Source of the DNA: Onchocerca volvulus
Taxonomy: Eukaryota > Nematoda > Chromadorea > Rhabditida > Onchocercidae
DNA length: 64,000 bases
Assembly: GCA_000499405.2 (NCBI GenBank)
Contig: HG738138.1
Location: forward strand, 7,066,888 to 7,130,887
Direction: 5' to 3'
Shown: in pieces, positions 38,801-48,960 of the stretch
Position numbering within the stretch: position 1 is the stretch's first letter
Layout: each line of letters opens with the position of its first letter
Translations under genes and position numbers: made by a program
Notes under the pieces: generated by a model
What the model was told of the DNA's origin: nothing
What the model saw: the letters and a program-made list of their open reading frames with translations, nothing else
Databases searched by the model: none

Positions 38801-41378
38801 CATTTCTTCAATCAAAACGGTATTTTCGTTGTCTATCTTAAGTTTTCATCCGAAGAAATCTTGACGAAACAATTTTTATTACGGCAGAATGTAGATTCAC
38901 ATCGTTGTTGATTGTTTCGAGGCATTATTCTGTACTGAACAAAGGATTCATGTCTCTGCAATTTTTTTCGCTATAGCTTTTATCCAACTGTTTCACTGTT
39001 TCCATAACTTCAGCTAAGAATGACCCAAATCGGTTTCGCTTATTTGGCTCACAAAAAAAAAAAAATTGGCAACAAATGAATTTGCTGATGAAAAAAAAAT
39101 CGTTTGCAGTGTGGTTCATGGTCATATCAATATGAATATGTAAGTTTGATTGTTGATCAACGAGAAGTATTCCTCGACGACTTTTACGACAGTCAAGAGT
39201 GGCTGCTAGAAAATGCTACTGTACACAATGGTTATATTTGATTAAAAGTTTTTTTTTTAATGATATGATATTTTTATGTAACTAATCATAATTGTTAAAT
39301 TACTAAATAGTTTCAAAGCTATTGAAATTTAAATATTAAGTGAAGTTTCTTAATTAAATAAAGATAAGTGAAACAGAGTGATTTTTCGGTTGTCGGTTTT
39401 TCTATAACTGCATGACAAATTAATTATAGGCACAGTGAACTATATCGAGCATGAATCTTTTTCAACTATTTATATGAATTTGATTCTTCGGAGACAGTCG
39501 TTTTATTATGTTTTTAATTTCGTTTTTCCGACCACTCTGGTAAGTAACTTCTCTTGTAAAATGTAATAAATTTTTTTTTTTTTTATCGAGAAATTGTCTC
39601 AATGAGTGGATGATTCATGCATATTAATTATAAAAGTCATTGGAAATTGTCCAGAAAGATGTTTGCACAAAAAGTTTTTCTTCAAATGATCATGGCAGAG
39701 CCGCGTATTCTGTATTAGTGATTTATAATACTCTTAAAGCCGGACTACCTTACTTTAAAAAAAAATTTACTGAATGTTCAATCAATACTTTGGAACACAA
39801 CAAAATAAAACGAAATGTTTCCACTGCTTCATTCAGGTAAGTCTTGTAGCGGTCATTGGCTTTCATTCTCCAATAAATGCCACTGGTCGACACGAAAGTA
39901 AATTTCGTTTGGGAATCATGACGTTGCTAAGTATGTCTGTCATGCTTTTGATGCTAATTGATGAATTGAAATTCGCATTGGAATCAATTCCTGAACAGAA
40001 AGGCTCATTTTATGATGTGCCTTTGCTTGGTTGGTTTCTTAATTTATGCAGAAATTCGAGACATTTCAAATAAAGAAAATTATCACCTTCTGTTTTATTT
40101 TTACTCTCGATGAGAACGTTTCAGCGGTATTTCATATGATACAAATGCTCATTATTAGTGTCGCCACTTGCACCAGTTCAATATTTGTTTATTTAGAGAA
40201 ATATGCCTTACGAAATCAATATATAGAGGTGAATGCTTTCAAGTGAATGCTTTCAAATTTATTCCATAATAATATCTATATTTGACTGAATAAATCATTC
40301 GCAGCGTTATTTATTCCATCCAGTAGTGGAAGCAAAATAATACTTCAAACAGAATAAGCAATGAAAGATTGTTGCGATTTTTCCATAAGAATTAAGGCAA
40401 TTCCATGGTGGTTACGATTTTTATCTGCTAAAAGACTGTTCTGCTGTTATGTGCCGAAAAAATTTCGAATAGGAGGCGGTGAAGACATCAAACGAAACCA
40501 TGATGTTACAACACGATTTGTCGGTTCAACTTCTGATAGCTTCACATTTCGGGATATAATTCCTGTTGAGGCAAGTATTTAATAATGTCGGTCAAAAGTT
40601 CTTTTCTAAAATAAAATCAGGATGAGAAAGCAAGCTTCCTTTATATCATCTCTATGGCAACATTTATCCACATGTTGAATATTCTGTGAATAATCATAAA
40701 AATAATGAGTAGAGGTGAGAAATTGATTCCACGGTTGATATAAGAGATCCTGACGTAGATGATATGATGTAATATCAAATCTGGAAATCAAGCAAAAGTG
40801 ATACTTCAACTGGCGCCAATCCACAGCTTTTATCAGTGAGGTGCGATGAGAGATTTCCAAGCTAAAATAACGGAACACTGAAATTTCATGGTCTTATTAT
40901 AAGTCTTCCAATTGGATAATTTCATAGCAAATCAATTTCATCTGGAAATTTTTCTTTATTTAGGATCTGAATCGACTACTTTTCTAATTGACTCATACGG
41001 AATGCTCTTGTTGTTTTGAGTTACTTGCCTAGAAGACAGGGATTGATTGCAAAAGAAAAAGGTTTATCTAACTTGTTTTATTTTTAAGAAAAGGCTCCGA
41101 ATTTATTATAGGTAAATGTGATGGAATGTCACCAAGAGACAGCAATATCGGAAGCTGTTACTGGTGCACCACCACCAATAAATACGCAACGAATCGAGTT
41201 ACTCGTTAATTTGATGAGAGAACTTCTACAAATGAAAGAAGAAGCTCAAAGGAAACACTGTTTACCGACGTATTGGAAAAGGGTCATCAGAAGGCTAGAG
41301 AACATTTCGCTTGCAACTTATTTTTTCCTTATCATTACCAATGTTGCCATGTTTATGTGCCACGAGCTTTGGTATTAA
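35874..41378 (+). CDS. Cys-loop ligand-gated ion channel subunit (nAChR-like, non-alpha)
   Basis: Pentameric neurotransmitter receptor subunit of the plasma membrane. Exons: 35874-36063 (5' part), 36395-36557, 37088-37241, 39110-39230, 39430-39539, 39837-40029, 40125-40228, 40397-40570, 41112-41378; 491 aa from the first Met seen. The ligand-binding domain has a WFWKPEL segment (loop A region), the Cys-loop Cys152-x13-Cys166 with FPFD inside, and the loop B Trp in CGSWSY. There is no vicinal CC pair in loop C, so it is a non-alpha type. M1 starts near 247, M2 spans about 268-288, M3 about 313-336, then a cytoplasmic loop and M4 (about 465-484). The M3-M4 loop exon is bounded by a weak acceptor and a GC donor, so its ends are less sure; an extra short exon starting at 40306 (RYLFHP) could fit. 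No signal peptide was found, so an upstream exon is probably missing. Ligand and ion selectivity cannot be assigned. AATAAA follows the stop closely. Confidence 0.88.
40571..40576 (+). other. Probable GC splice donor (GC-AG intron) in the ion channel gene
   Basis: The loop exon ends ...GTTGAG and is followed by GCAAGT, the classic sequence of the rare GC donor class (AG|GCAAGT). Skipping to the acceptor at 41111 joins the frames in phase 0 and leads straight into the M4 exon. No GT donor in the same exon gives an open frame into M4 while keeping this conserved coding segment. Confidence 0.65.
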
Positions 41379-41399
41379 TCTCAACCATTAATATTCAGC

Positions 41400-41405
41400 A
41401 ATAAA
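41400..41405 (+). terminator. Polyadenylation signal of the ion channel gene
   Basis: Exact AATAAA beginning 22 nt after the stop codon at 41376-41378. Confidence 0.65.
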
Positions 41406-44287
41406 ATTTGTTTGATTTTAGTCATATGCCTGTAAATTCCGGTTTTATTTGTTTTTACTCAAATACTCACCTGTATTAATTATTCAACCTAATGGTTCTC
41501 TATTTTATGGAGAACCTTTAGCAGCCAATTTGTTGTACTTTAAAAACCAATTCTACTAAATTTAATGATTATATACTTCTCTCGAAAACAAGTCTCAATT
41601 CCCCAAGTCTCAGTTCGAATGGTTTTAATTCTCAAATGATCTCAGTTTCAAAACTACTAGCGCTATAACTTCCATCGTATAGCATGATTTGAGAGATTGA
41701 AAATTACGTAACTTTGTTCCTCATTGTGTTTCATCAGCATACTAAACTTCAAGATCAAAACGAAAGAAATGCATTTACTGACTATCGCTAATGATCACAT
41801 TCCAAGTGCGCGTTTTGAGAACTTTTAGGAGCATTGACGAAAGTTTGTAGGTTAGCAAAGTGAAAAGGAGTAGAGATGTTTCACAGAACAAAACAACTTG
41901 AAATAGGTTGATAATCCAAAAAATATGTGCATTTGCATGAGACTAAAGGCTCACATTTATGTTTTTCATGATTTAAAAATCTGTAATGCATACAATCCAT
42001 CTACTTGACTGTGCGTAGATAGTTCTATATGATTGGATGAAAGAACAAAATATTATCTTTTAACATCACATTTCTAATATCATATTATTTCATATCCATG
42101 TCCTGCTGCTTGATTCAAAGTAATTTCAAAGTAAGATTCAAAGTAAGTGACAGTTGCAAAAAAGAGAAGTTTCGTTTTATAAGAATAATGCGCTAAATTC
42201 TACTCAGAACATTGTTTTGCATTTATAAATTAGAATTTAAAAAGCACAATAATGAAATAAACAGAAAAAAACAGAAAATTTGAAAAAGTTGAAGCGCATA
42301 TGCACAATATAATATACAAATACACAAATCGTCCGCAGTTATTCATCATTTCTTGTTAACGATAATAACGAAAGATAGGAAATGGGATATGGCCTCAACC
42401 TCAGCGTTTCGAATCCGTTAATGTGAAGCTGATTCGTTATTTCCAGTGTTGCAAGTCAAAAGAAATATTAGAAAATTTCAAATACTCTTGCTTTTTAGTT
42501 ATTACTGACGAAAAATGAAGTAGCCAAAGGTCAACCAAATAACATTTTAAAAATTTCTGCTGCTTTGTCTTTAGTAATCGTTTTTTCATTTCGAGAGCAA
42601 TTGCAAGTACAAGTTCAATTTATCATGTGTGGCGATTCGAATTTACTCTCCAGTCCCGCACCCTTCCATTTGTCTCTTCTGTTTCCATTTTTTTGAAAAA
42701 TATTCTATACACAATAAGTTTAAGAAGTCAAGAACAGATAACATAAACAGTAGAATCACTGTGAGCCTATCATATTTCTCTTATCACCAACAGGTGTTGA
42801 GTCGTAAAGGGCACTGAATGTAAAATGAAAAAGTCCCTTTTGGAAAATACAGTTCTAATTTTCTAAGTTACAATTTCAACAGAGACCCCAAAACGAGCAG
42901 AGAATTCAAAATGAATTGCAAAATTGAGTTTATGTTCTACTAATATTTAGAGACATTTATATTACTGGATGCGATAAAAAGTACGGTTCCTGATCAAAGA
43001 ACATCGCAAAATTCGGAACCACGAGGTGCCACAACAACTTCGCATTCTTCTCATTGTTCAGCGATTTATGCAGTTGATCACCCACAATCGACATTCATTC
43101 CATAGCTTTCATGTGATATGCTATGTGGAGGTTGGAGCAAAAAATTTCATTCATTCATGCTTAAAGGCGACGCAAAAACAATAACTCTGCAAATTCGCAA
43201 ATATCTTTTCACCGCAAACAGTAAGTATGGAACCGAAAATTCCGATTTATTTGAAAATTAAAAGATCACATTCTTGGCTTTGTTGAAATATTTGCAACAT
43301 TTGCAAGTGCTTAGACAGCTGCCTTTCACTACACACTACTATTCGACGAGTGCAACTAAGAGCGAAAGAGGTGAATCTTTGCATACTTGGTAATCTACAC
43401 TCATCAGCAAAGCCCAACCCGAAATATCTCTTTGTCCTTCACCTGAGAATACAAATGCACACCTAACAAACACCATTGCTAGAAGGCAAAAAAGTATACT
43501 TATAAATTTTATTTGAAGGAAAGAATTACAATAGAACATCAGAAGAAACGCAAAACTGTTCAACAGGGACGATGCATCCCAGACGATCAATTTGTCTCTT
43601 TTATTCCACACCAGAAAATCAGCCCGTGTCGGTTGGTAGAGCATTTTCAAACATCCCGGCACTGCGCCTGAACATTTGTACATCAGGGACTGTCAGCAGT
43701 AACAGCAGCTTTCACAATTTTACATAAACATCAATGAACTAGTTTTTAAAATAACGACAAAAATTGTACACATAATGGAAATACTACAAAAAATATACAA
43801 CAAATGCTTTTTCTTATATAACCATGCCAAGTATTTAGAAACAAAGATGATTTTTGTTAAGAAAAGAAAAACGATCACAAGAATCACCGGTATGACACAA
43901 GTGATTGAGGTATGACAGCAAATTAAACGTTTTGTGTATAATACATATCTCCTTAACCGGCAACAGAATTCAATAAATGATAAGCTCAAATTACGGCTTC
44001 ATACATAATGAAAACTTTATCACCGAAACCAAGAAATTGATAAGACTAGATGATTAAAGGGATCTGAATAAAAAAAAAAGATGTGGTATGAAAATATATT
44101 GAAGTTAAAGATATAACATTAGCGTCTAAATTTAATGACTTTGAACCAAAAAGACCAGCCCGGAATAGTCAAAATATGTGGAGAACTGAAAGTACAACTG
44201 GATAAGGTTAAGAAGCACAAACTGCCACTTCGATTTCTTTTCCCTAGTATCACTAACACTAACAGTGTAATAAAGTAGAATTAAAAT
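41406..44287. other. Convergent intergenic region
   Basis: It separates the 3' ends of the ion channel (plus) and the IkappaB-like gene (minus). A 114-codon minus frame at 43683-43339 has two hydrophobic stretches and higher GC than its surroundings, but no recognisable domain. It may be part of a long 3' UTR or an unrelated small gene. ATTAAA on the minus strand at 44131-44136 could be the polyadenylation signal of the IkappaB-like gene. Confidence 0.45.
43339..43683 (-). CDS. Unrecognised 114-codon open frame
   Basis: Single-exon frame beginning with ATG and ending GTTGAATAG-like on the minus strand, about 600 bp downstream of the IkappaB-like gene. It has a hydrophobic stretch around residues 40-80 (FAFLLMFYC, ILFCLLAMVFV) and several cysteines. 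I do not recognise it. Local base composition is less AT-rich than the flanks, which is the only support. It could equally be non-coding. Confidence 0.2.
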   Translation of the reverse strand: MYKCSGAVPGCLKMLYQPTRADFLVWNKRDKLIVWDASSLLNSFAFLLMFYCNSFLQIKFISILFCLLAMVFVRCAFVFSGEGQRDISGWALLMSVDYQVCKDSPLSLLVALVE

Positions 44288-47200
44288 TCAATGAGATTTA
44301 ACAGTGGCACCACATCTTAACAAACTGATGAAAACGTTGGAACGAAGTTTTTCGTCGTTTGGTTCCGGTTCACAATGCAAGCTTTCCAGTGGCGTCTCAC
44401 CATACATGTTTTCTTTATTCGCCAATTTTGTAATCGTTTCTTCGTCAATACACGACTTGAACATCTAATTGAATCAATAAGTACATTTTAGATAATGGGC
44501 CTATTTCAATGCTAATATCCAGAAACAATCTGTCGCACATAATGTTTCACATATTGAAAGAAAATTTGAAAATAGTTCATTAAAAAATAATTCGATTCAT
44601 ATTTATCTAAATAATAGTCAATTTTGCTACAGATATGTTCAAATAGGTCTTTCTGTGTGATTTTGGAAGTTATTAAATCAAATATATTGAAGAACGAAAA
44701 ATACCTCAATAAGATCAGCATCCAAACTATTTACTGCATAATGAAGAATGTTGTTTCCACATAAATCCTGCATATAAATAATGTTGATAAATGTAAACGA
44801 AATTAATGGAAAACAGCATTTCATTACTAAAGCTGATATTGTGAGGCAGCTTACTGATCGTATAATGATGGTTAAACTTGCTGACTTAAAAATCATTATT
44901 AGATCTTTTTGTCGGAATAAACGAAATATTTTCACAATATTCACATATCAAAATAATCTAAGCATTTGTATCTTGGAATAACGAATAAATTTATTTGTCC
45001 ATATCTTATCTTTCGATCTAGTTCCCATATGAGTAACGACTGATTCATTTATTCGCTGCTACTTTTCCGGTCTAAATTAAAAAAGAAATTCTCATTTTAA
45101 GAGCTAAAATCATCCAGCCAGAAGTTAAAAACAAAATCTCTCGTACAAGACTCGAAGAGCAGTATTCTTCTATTCGACCCCTCATGAGGCGATATATTGG
45201 AGTTCAAATAAGTTGACCTCAAGAAGGAGCAGCCCCGAAAGATTTAAAAGGCCAGGACTTCGAAGTCAGCAATTCAATTAAGCAGCTCAGCACGACTAAT
45301 TTTTACTGTGTATTGTTGATTTAATCCCTACCATTCTATAAGCGCGATATTATGTATAATATCATATAAACCCAATAAAGGCTATTGCTGACTTAGCGGA
45401 GTCACAACAGCAAGAAGAACCAGTCTCCAAGCTATAAACAAATCAAATAAAAGGGTTCTTTCCTCGAAACACAAGAAAACTTTCACGACACTCTTATTTC
45501 TATCCACAGGGAAACTTACATAGACAGCAGTAAATGCAACAGATTATAACTCGTGATTAAAAGACAATGCACTGGTTAAAATAATTTCTATCCCTGATTT
45601 TTCAAATTAAAAGGACAAAGTAATGATCACTGTTTTACAGAAAAGAGATTCGAAATTTCTGCTTACTGTGTTCATTGGATTGGCTCCATATTTTAAAAGA
45701 CATAGAATCGTTGAACTATTATCAACATACAGCTGAGTCTTCTTCGCGCCCATACCATGCTTCTTAACAGCACATAAAAGCGGCGTTTGTCCCATTCCAT
45801 TTGGCATATTAATATCGACTTTTCCACTAGCACAAAGAATCTAAAATATGACACTGTAACTTAAAAACTATAAGAGTTATAACAGCTCCTTGGTGATAGC
45901 AATAACTGAGCCATAAAACAAGAGTTGAACCCAAGAAGTAATGCCTAAAAGCTTCGAATCAAACTCAGTGCTGAAAAAAAAAATCTGAAGTGGATGACAG
46001 ATTGTGATAAATGCATAATCCTTTAATAGAACAAATGAAATTACTTCAACAATTTCGGTCGTTCCATTTGACGCGGCACAGTGCAAAGGTGTCTCTTGTA
46101 CAGGCAATGCCGTCTTATGATTCGGATTCGCTCCGGCTTCTATCAGGTATGCCACAACTTCAGGACTATTCTTCTGTACAGCCAAGTAGAGAGGTGTTTC
46201 AAAGGCTGCATTTGGCATATCGAAGGCTTGCCGTGTACAAACATCTTCAGCTTTTAACATCTGCTCAACAAGTGCATAAATTTTCGGGAGATCCATATGC
46301 AAAATAACGATGTGCAAAAGGCTATCGCCATCTGGATCCTGATAGCACAGTGCACCTTTCAACTCCTACAATAGAGCTATTGACATGGTGAATTCAAATG
46401 ATGGTTAAATTATGAAAGTATATTTCAGAAACTGCAATTAAAGATATTGGCCAATTAAGTTTGGTAACCACCTGTCCAACAACGAATAATAATAAAATAA
46501 GTAGATAGGCAAGGTAAAGACATATGCGCTATGTTTGCGATCGCATTTTAATAATAGCAAGATCTTATAAAAATGGTGTTCCAGCAAATTAGATGATTTT
46601 ACTAGATTAAAATCAAAATTGACCTGAATACATTTGCATGACCATGCCCAAGCTTCAACCATTTCATTGCTGTTAATTAGAGCCCGCAAGTGATTTTTTG
46701 CTAGACGTGATATTATCCGTTCTCTTCCACCTTGATTGGTTATTAACAACTCAGAAGCTGGTAGATTCTTGGGAATAACAGTTGTTTCTATCAGGTTTTC
46801 TTCAGAAATAACTGGGATTTGTGCAGCTGTTCGTGGTAATACAGGGGAACATTGTGGTGCACTTTTCGCCGAAAGTGGTGAAACACAATTATCTTCAACG
46901 AGAATCCGATACAAGGGACTATCGAAATTTGTCTGATTATTACCGTCACTGATGCTGCTATCCCTGGATCGTGCTGATATACCACTTTCCGGTGACCGAA
47001 CTGTTGTGTATTCTTGAGAATATTTCAGAATGAAGTCGGAAAGGTCTTCAGGAAGTTGAGTATTATCCACTATATCTCTCGGAGATGAAATAGTTTGCTC
47101 TAAACTGGGCGAGATCTGATGCAGTATGGCTGATGAACCGTAGCCAAAATCTGATTGTACTGCATTCGGAATGAAACTATCCTCTGCAAATTTTATGAGA

Positions 47201-48282
47201 TTGGGATCAGTTTCAACGATGGAAGAAAAAGTGGGATTTTCAAAGCCATACTGATCTGTGCTATACAATATATTATAGTTTTCGGTGTTTCCGTCGAAAT
47301 TCTGTTGCGCTGTGACGCAGTCACTACTTGATGTGTATGGAGCATGACCAACGATAGTGTTGCGCAAATTACGAACAGGTCCTCTAGCGAGTAATACTAC
47401 AGACTTTTCAACTGATGGTTCTTTCGCTTTTTCCACTACGGCATGTTTTTCGTCATTCTTCACTCTTGAAGGACTTGCGATAAGAGCTTTCTCGGACAAA
47501 ACGATTTCAGCATCATCGCTATTTGTTTTCTTATTTTTCTCCTGCAAATGAAAGAAACAATACATGCATATTTACACAATAATATAAAACAAACTGGATG
47601 AAGGATATGTACGTGTAATGTTTCAGCTTTCTAGTTTTAAATGAAACATTTTTTCCACATTTTCTGACTTTCATGCAGCAATGCATAAAGGGAAAAGGAA
47701 GAATCCATACCACTCAACCGCATTCATAACGGAAGGGTTACGATTATTTCTGGAAGGCTGTGTACATTAGCCAGACCAAAGCACTAGGACACGGAACTTT
47801 TTTTTCTCCCTCTGGAATAACAAAAAGTATTAAATTACAAACTTCACAGGCAATAACATACAGCAACCGAGTGTGTTTCTGGCTATTCTTTTTCTAATCC
47901 TAATGTATCTACCAAATAGTCAGCGAGAGAAAAGGTACGATGGTTCGTTTACCTTATTTCTCTCAGCAGCATCGCTATTTATGAGGTCGTCGAACAAAGT
48001 GCCATTGCTAGTTTTGATTGTCGTGCTTGTCCTATGTGCTAGTACACTTGAGCGTAACCTTTGTAAGGTAACGAATTCTGAAGGCGATATTCTTTCAGGA
48101 TGACGACTGTTGTCTTTACTGGTTTTGATGCAAGGATGAGGATCGCCAGAACCTAACTGCTTAACAGCAATGGACAATGAGGCGAAGCTGTTAGTAAGAG
48201 CGTCTGAGATATCTCCTTGTAACGGTATTGGTTTTAATTTCTTAACAATCTGGTCGTTTCTCGAGTATTCTTCGGATGCCAT
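44288..48282 (-). CDS. IkappaB-like ankyrin-repeat protein
   Basis: Protein of 660 aa in six phase-0 exons: 48282-47953, 47541-46624, 46365-46045, 45840-45667, 44767-44705, 44464-44288. Residues 1-416 are Ser-rich and predicted disordered; 417-660 form about six ankyrin repeats, with cores near DGDSLLHI, ETPLYLAV, ETPLHCAA, QTPLLCAV, GNNILHYAV and GETPLESL. The first repeat (DPDGDSLLHI) and the EAGANPN turn resemble the Bcl-3/IkappaB-zeta class, which also has a long N-terminal region. In C. elegans the comparable genes are nfki-1 and ikb-1; I infer orthology to one of them but cannot choose. A Ser-rich stretch at 293-310 contains ESGIS, close to but not identical with the DSGxxS phosphodegron of IkappaB-alpha. 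The likely role is binding transcription regulators in the nucleus or cytoplasm. The start is the first ATG in exon 1. Confidence 0.85.
45140..45297 (+). repeat. Dispersed repeat, copy 1 (in an IkappaB-gene intron)
   Basis: Contains blocks such as TTGGAGTTCAAATAAG, GATTTAAAAG, GACTTCGAAG and CAATTCAATTAAGCAG in order, preceded by GAGCAGTATTCTTCTATTCG. The same blocks recur in inverted orientation at 55925-56062, which shows a shared repeat family. Confidence 0.75.
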
Positions 48283-48835
48283 ATTCACTAGTCTTTTTAA
48301 AACATCGTAAAACGCGCAATGGATCCAAATCTGATTAATAAGATAGATGTGAAATATTTTTCACTGAATTTTACAAAATAAACAAACATTACACGCGCTC
48401 TATTGACAGTTATTTCATTTGAAAGTCCAATGAATTAAGTAATTTCAGCTGAAATGCGACATGATATAACGCACAAATACATCGTCCATTCCTTAATTCA
48501 TTTCGAAAAGCATTGATGCAGCTGAACAATGTACAGTGTAGAGGATAAAAACGAGTCAAGGTCAAGGTGAAGATGACGCTAATTAACAAGGAATGAAAAA
48601 AGATGAGTAAAAGATAAATAGATCAATCTATTACCGGTCGAATACATTTCCGTTCCAACCAACAACAATTTACAGTAAAAACATATCACCTACACGAAAT
48701 GAGGCAAAGAAAATGTACCGGGTGAGCTGCTCGGCAATTCCCCCGCTCTATGTGCGTTCGTGTGTGTGCACCCGGTAGAGCCCTCCTTGGAAATGCATGG
48801 GCGTGCATGCATGCTCATGCATAGATGGGATGTGT
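48283..48835 (-). promoter_or_regulatory. Upstream region of the IkappaB-like gene
   Basis: A promoter-side interval containing the direct-repeat hormone-receptor-like site at 48556-48570, about 275 bp upstream of the start codon, and leading into a long alternating purine-pyrimidine tract. No TATA element could be assigned with confidence. Confidence 0.35.
48556..48570 (+). promoter_or_regulatory. Nuclear-receptor-like DR0 element
   Basis: TCAAGGTCAAGGTGA: an exact TCAAGGTCA (NR5A-type extended half-site) followed with zero spacing by AGGTGA. Two AGGTSA half-sites with no spacer is the arrangement bound by GCNF/NR6A receptors. One mismatch from the ideal second half-site. Function is inferred from the motif only. 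Confidence 0.4.
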
Positions 48836-48960
48836 GGTGCATATACATTTGTATACATATGTGTATATATATATGTGTATGTGTATGTGTACGTGTATGT
48901 GTATGTATGTGTATGTGTATATGTGTATTTGTTAAGTGTATGTATGTGTGTATGTATGCA
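48836..48960. repeat. Alternating TG/TA microsatellite tract
   Basis: About 125 bp of TG, TA and GTAT units (tgtgtatgtgtatgt...), nearly continuous purine-pyrimidine alternation. Such tracts are prone to Z-DNA and length polymorphism. The preceding 48770-48820 segment has repeated atgcat elements. Confidence 0.9.

Noticed and set aside
43620..43680. tRNA-like segment (GGTTGGTAGAGC resembling a D-arm)
   Set aside because: No matching acceptor stem, anticodon arm or T-arm consensus could be placed around it.
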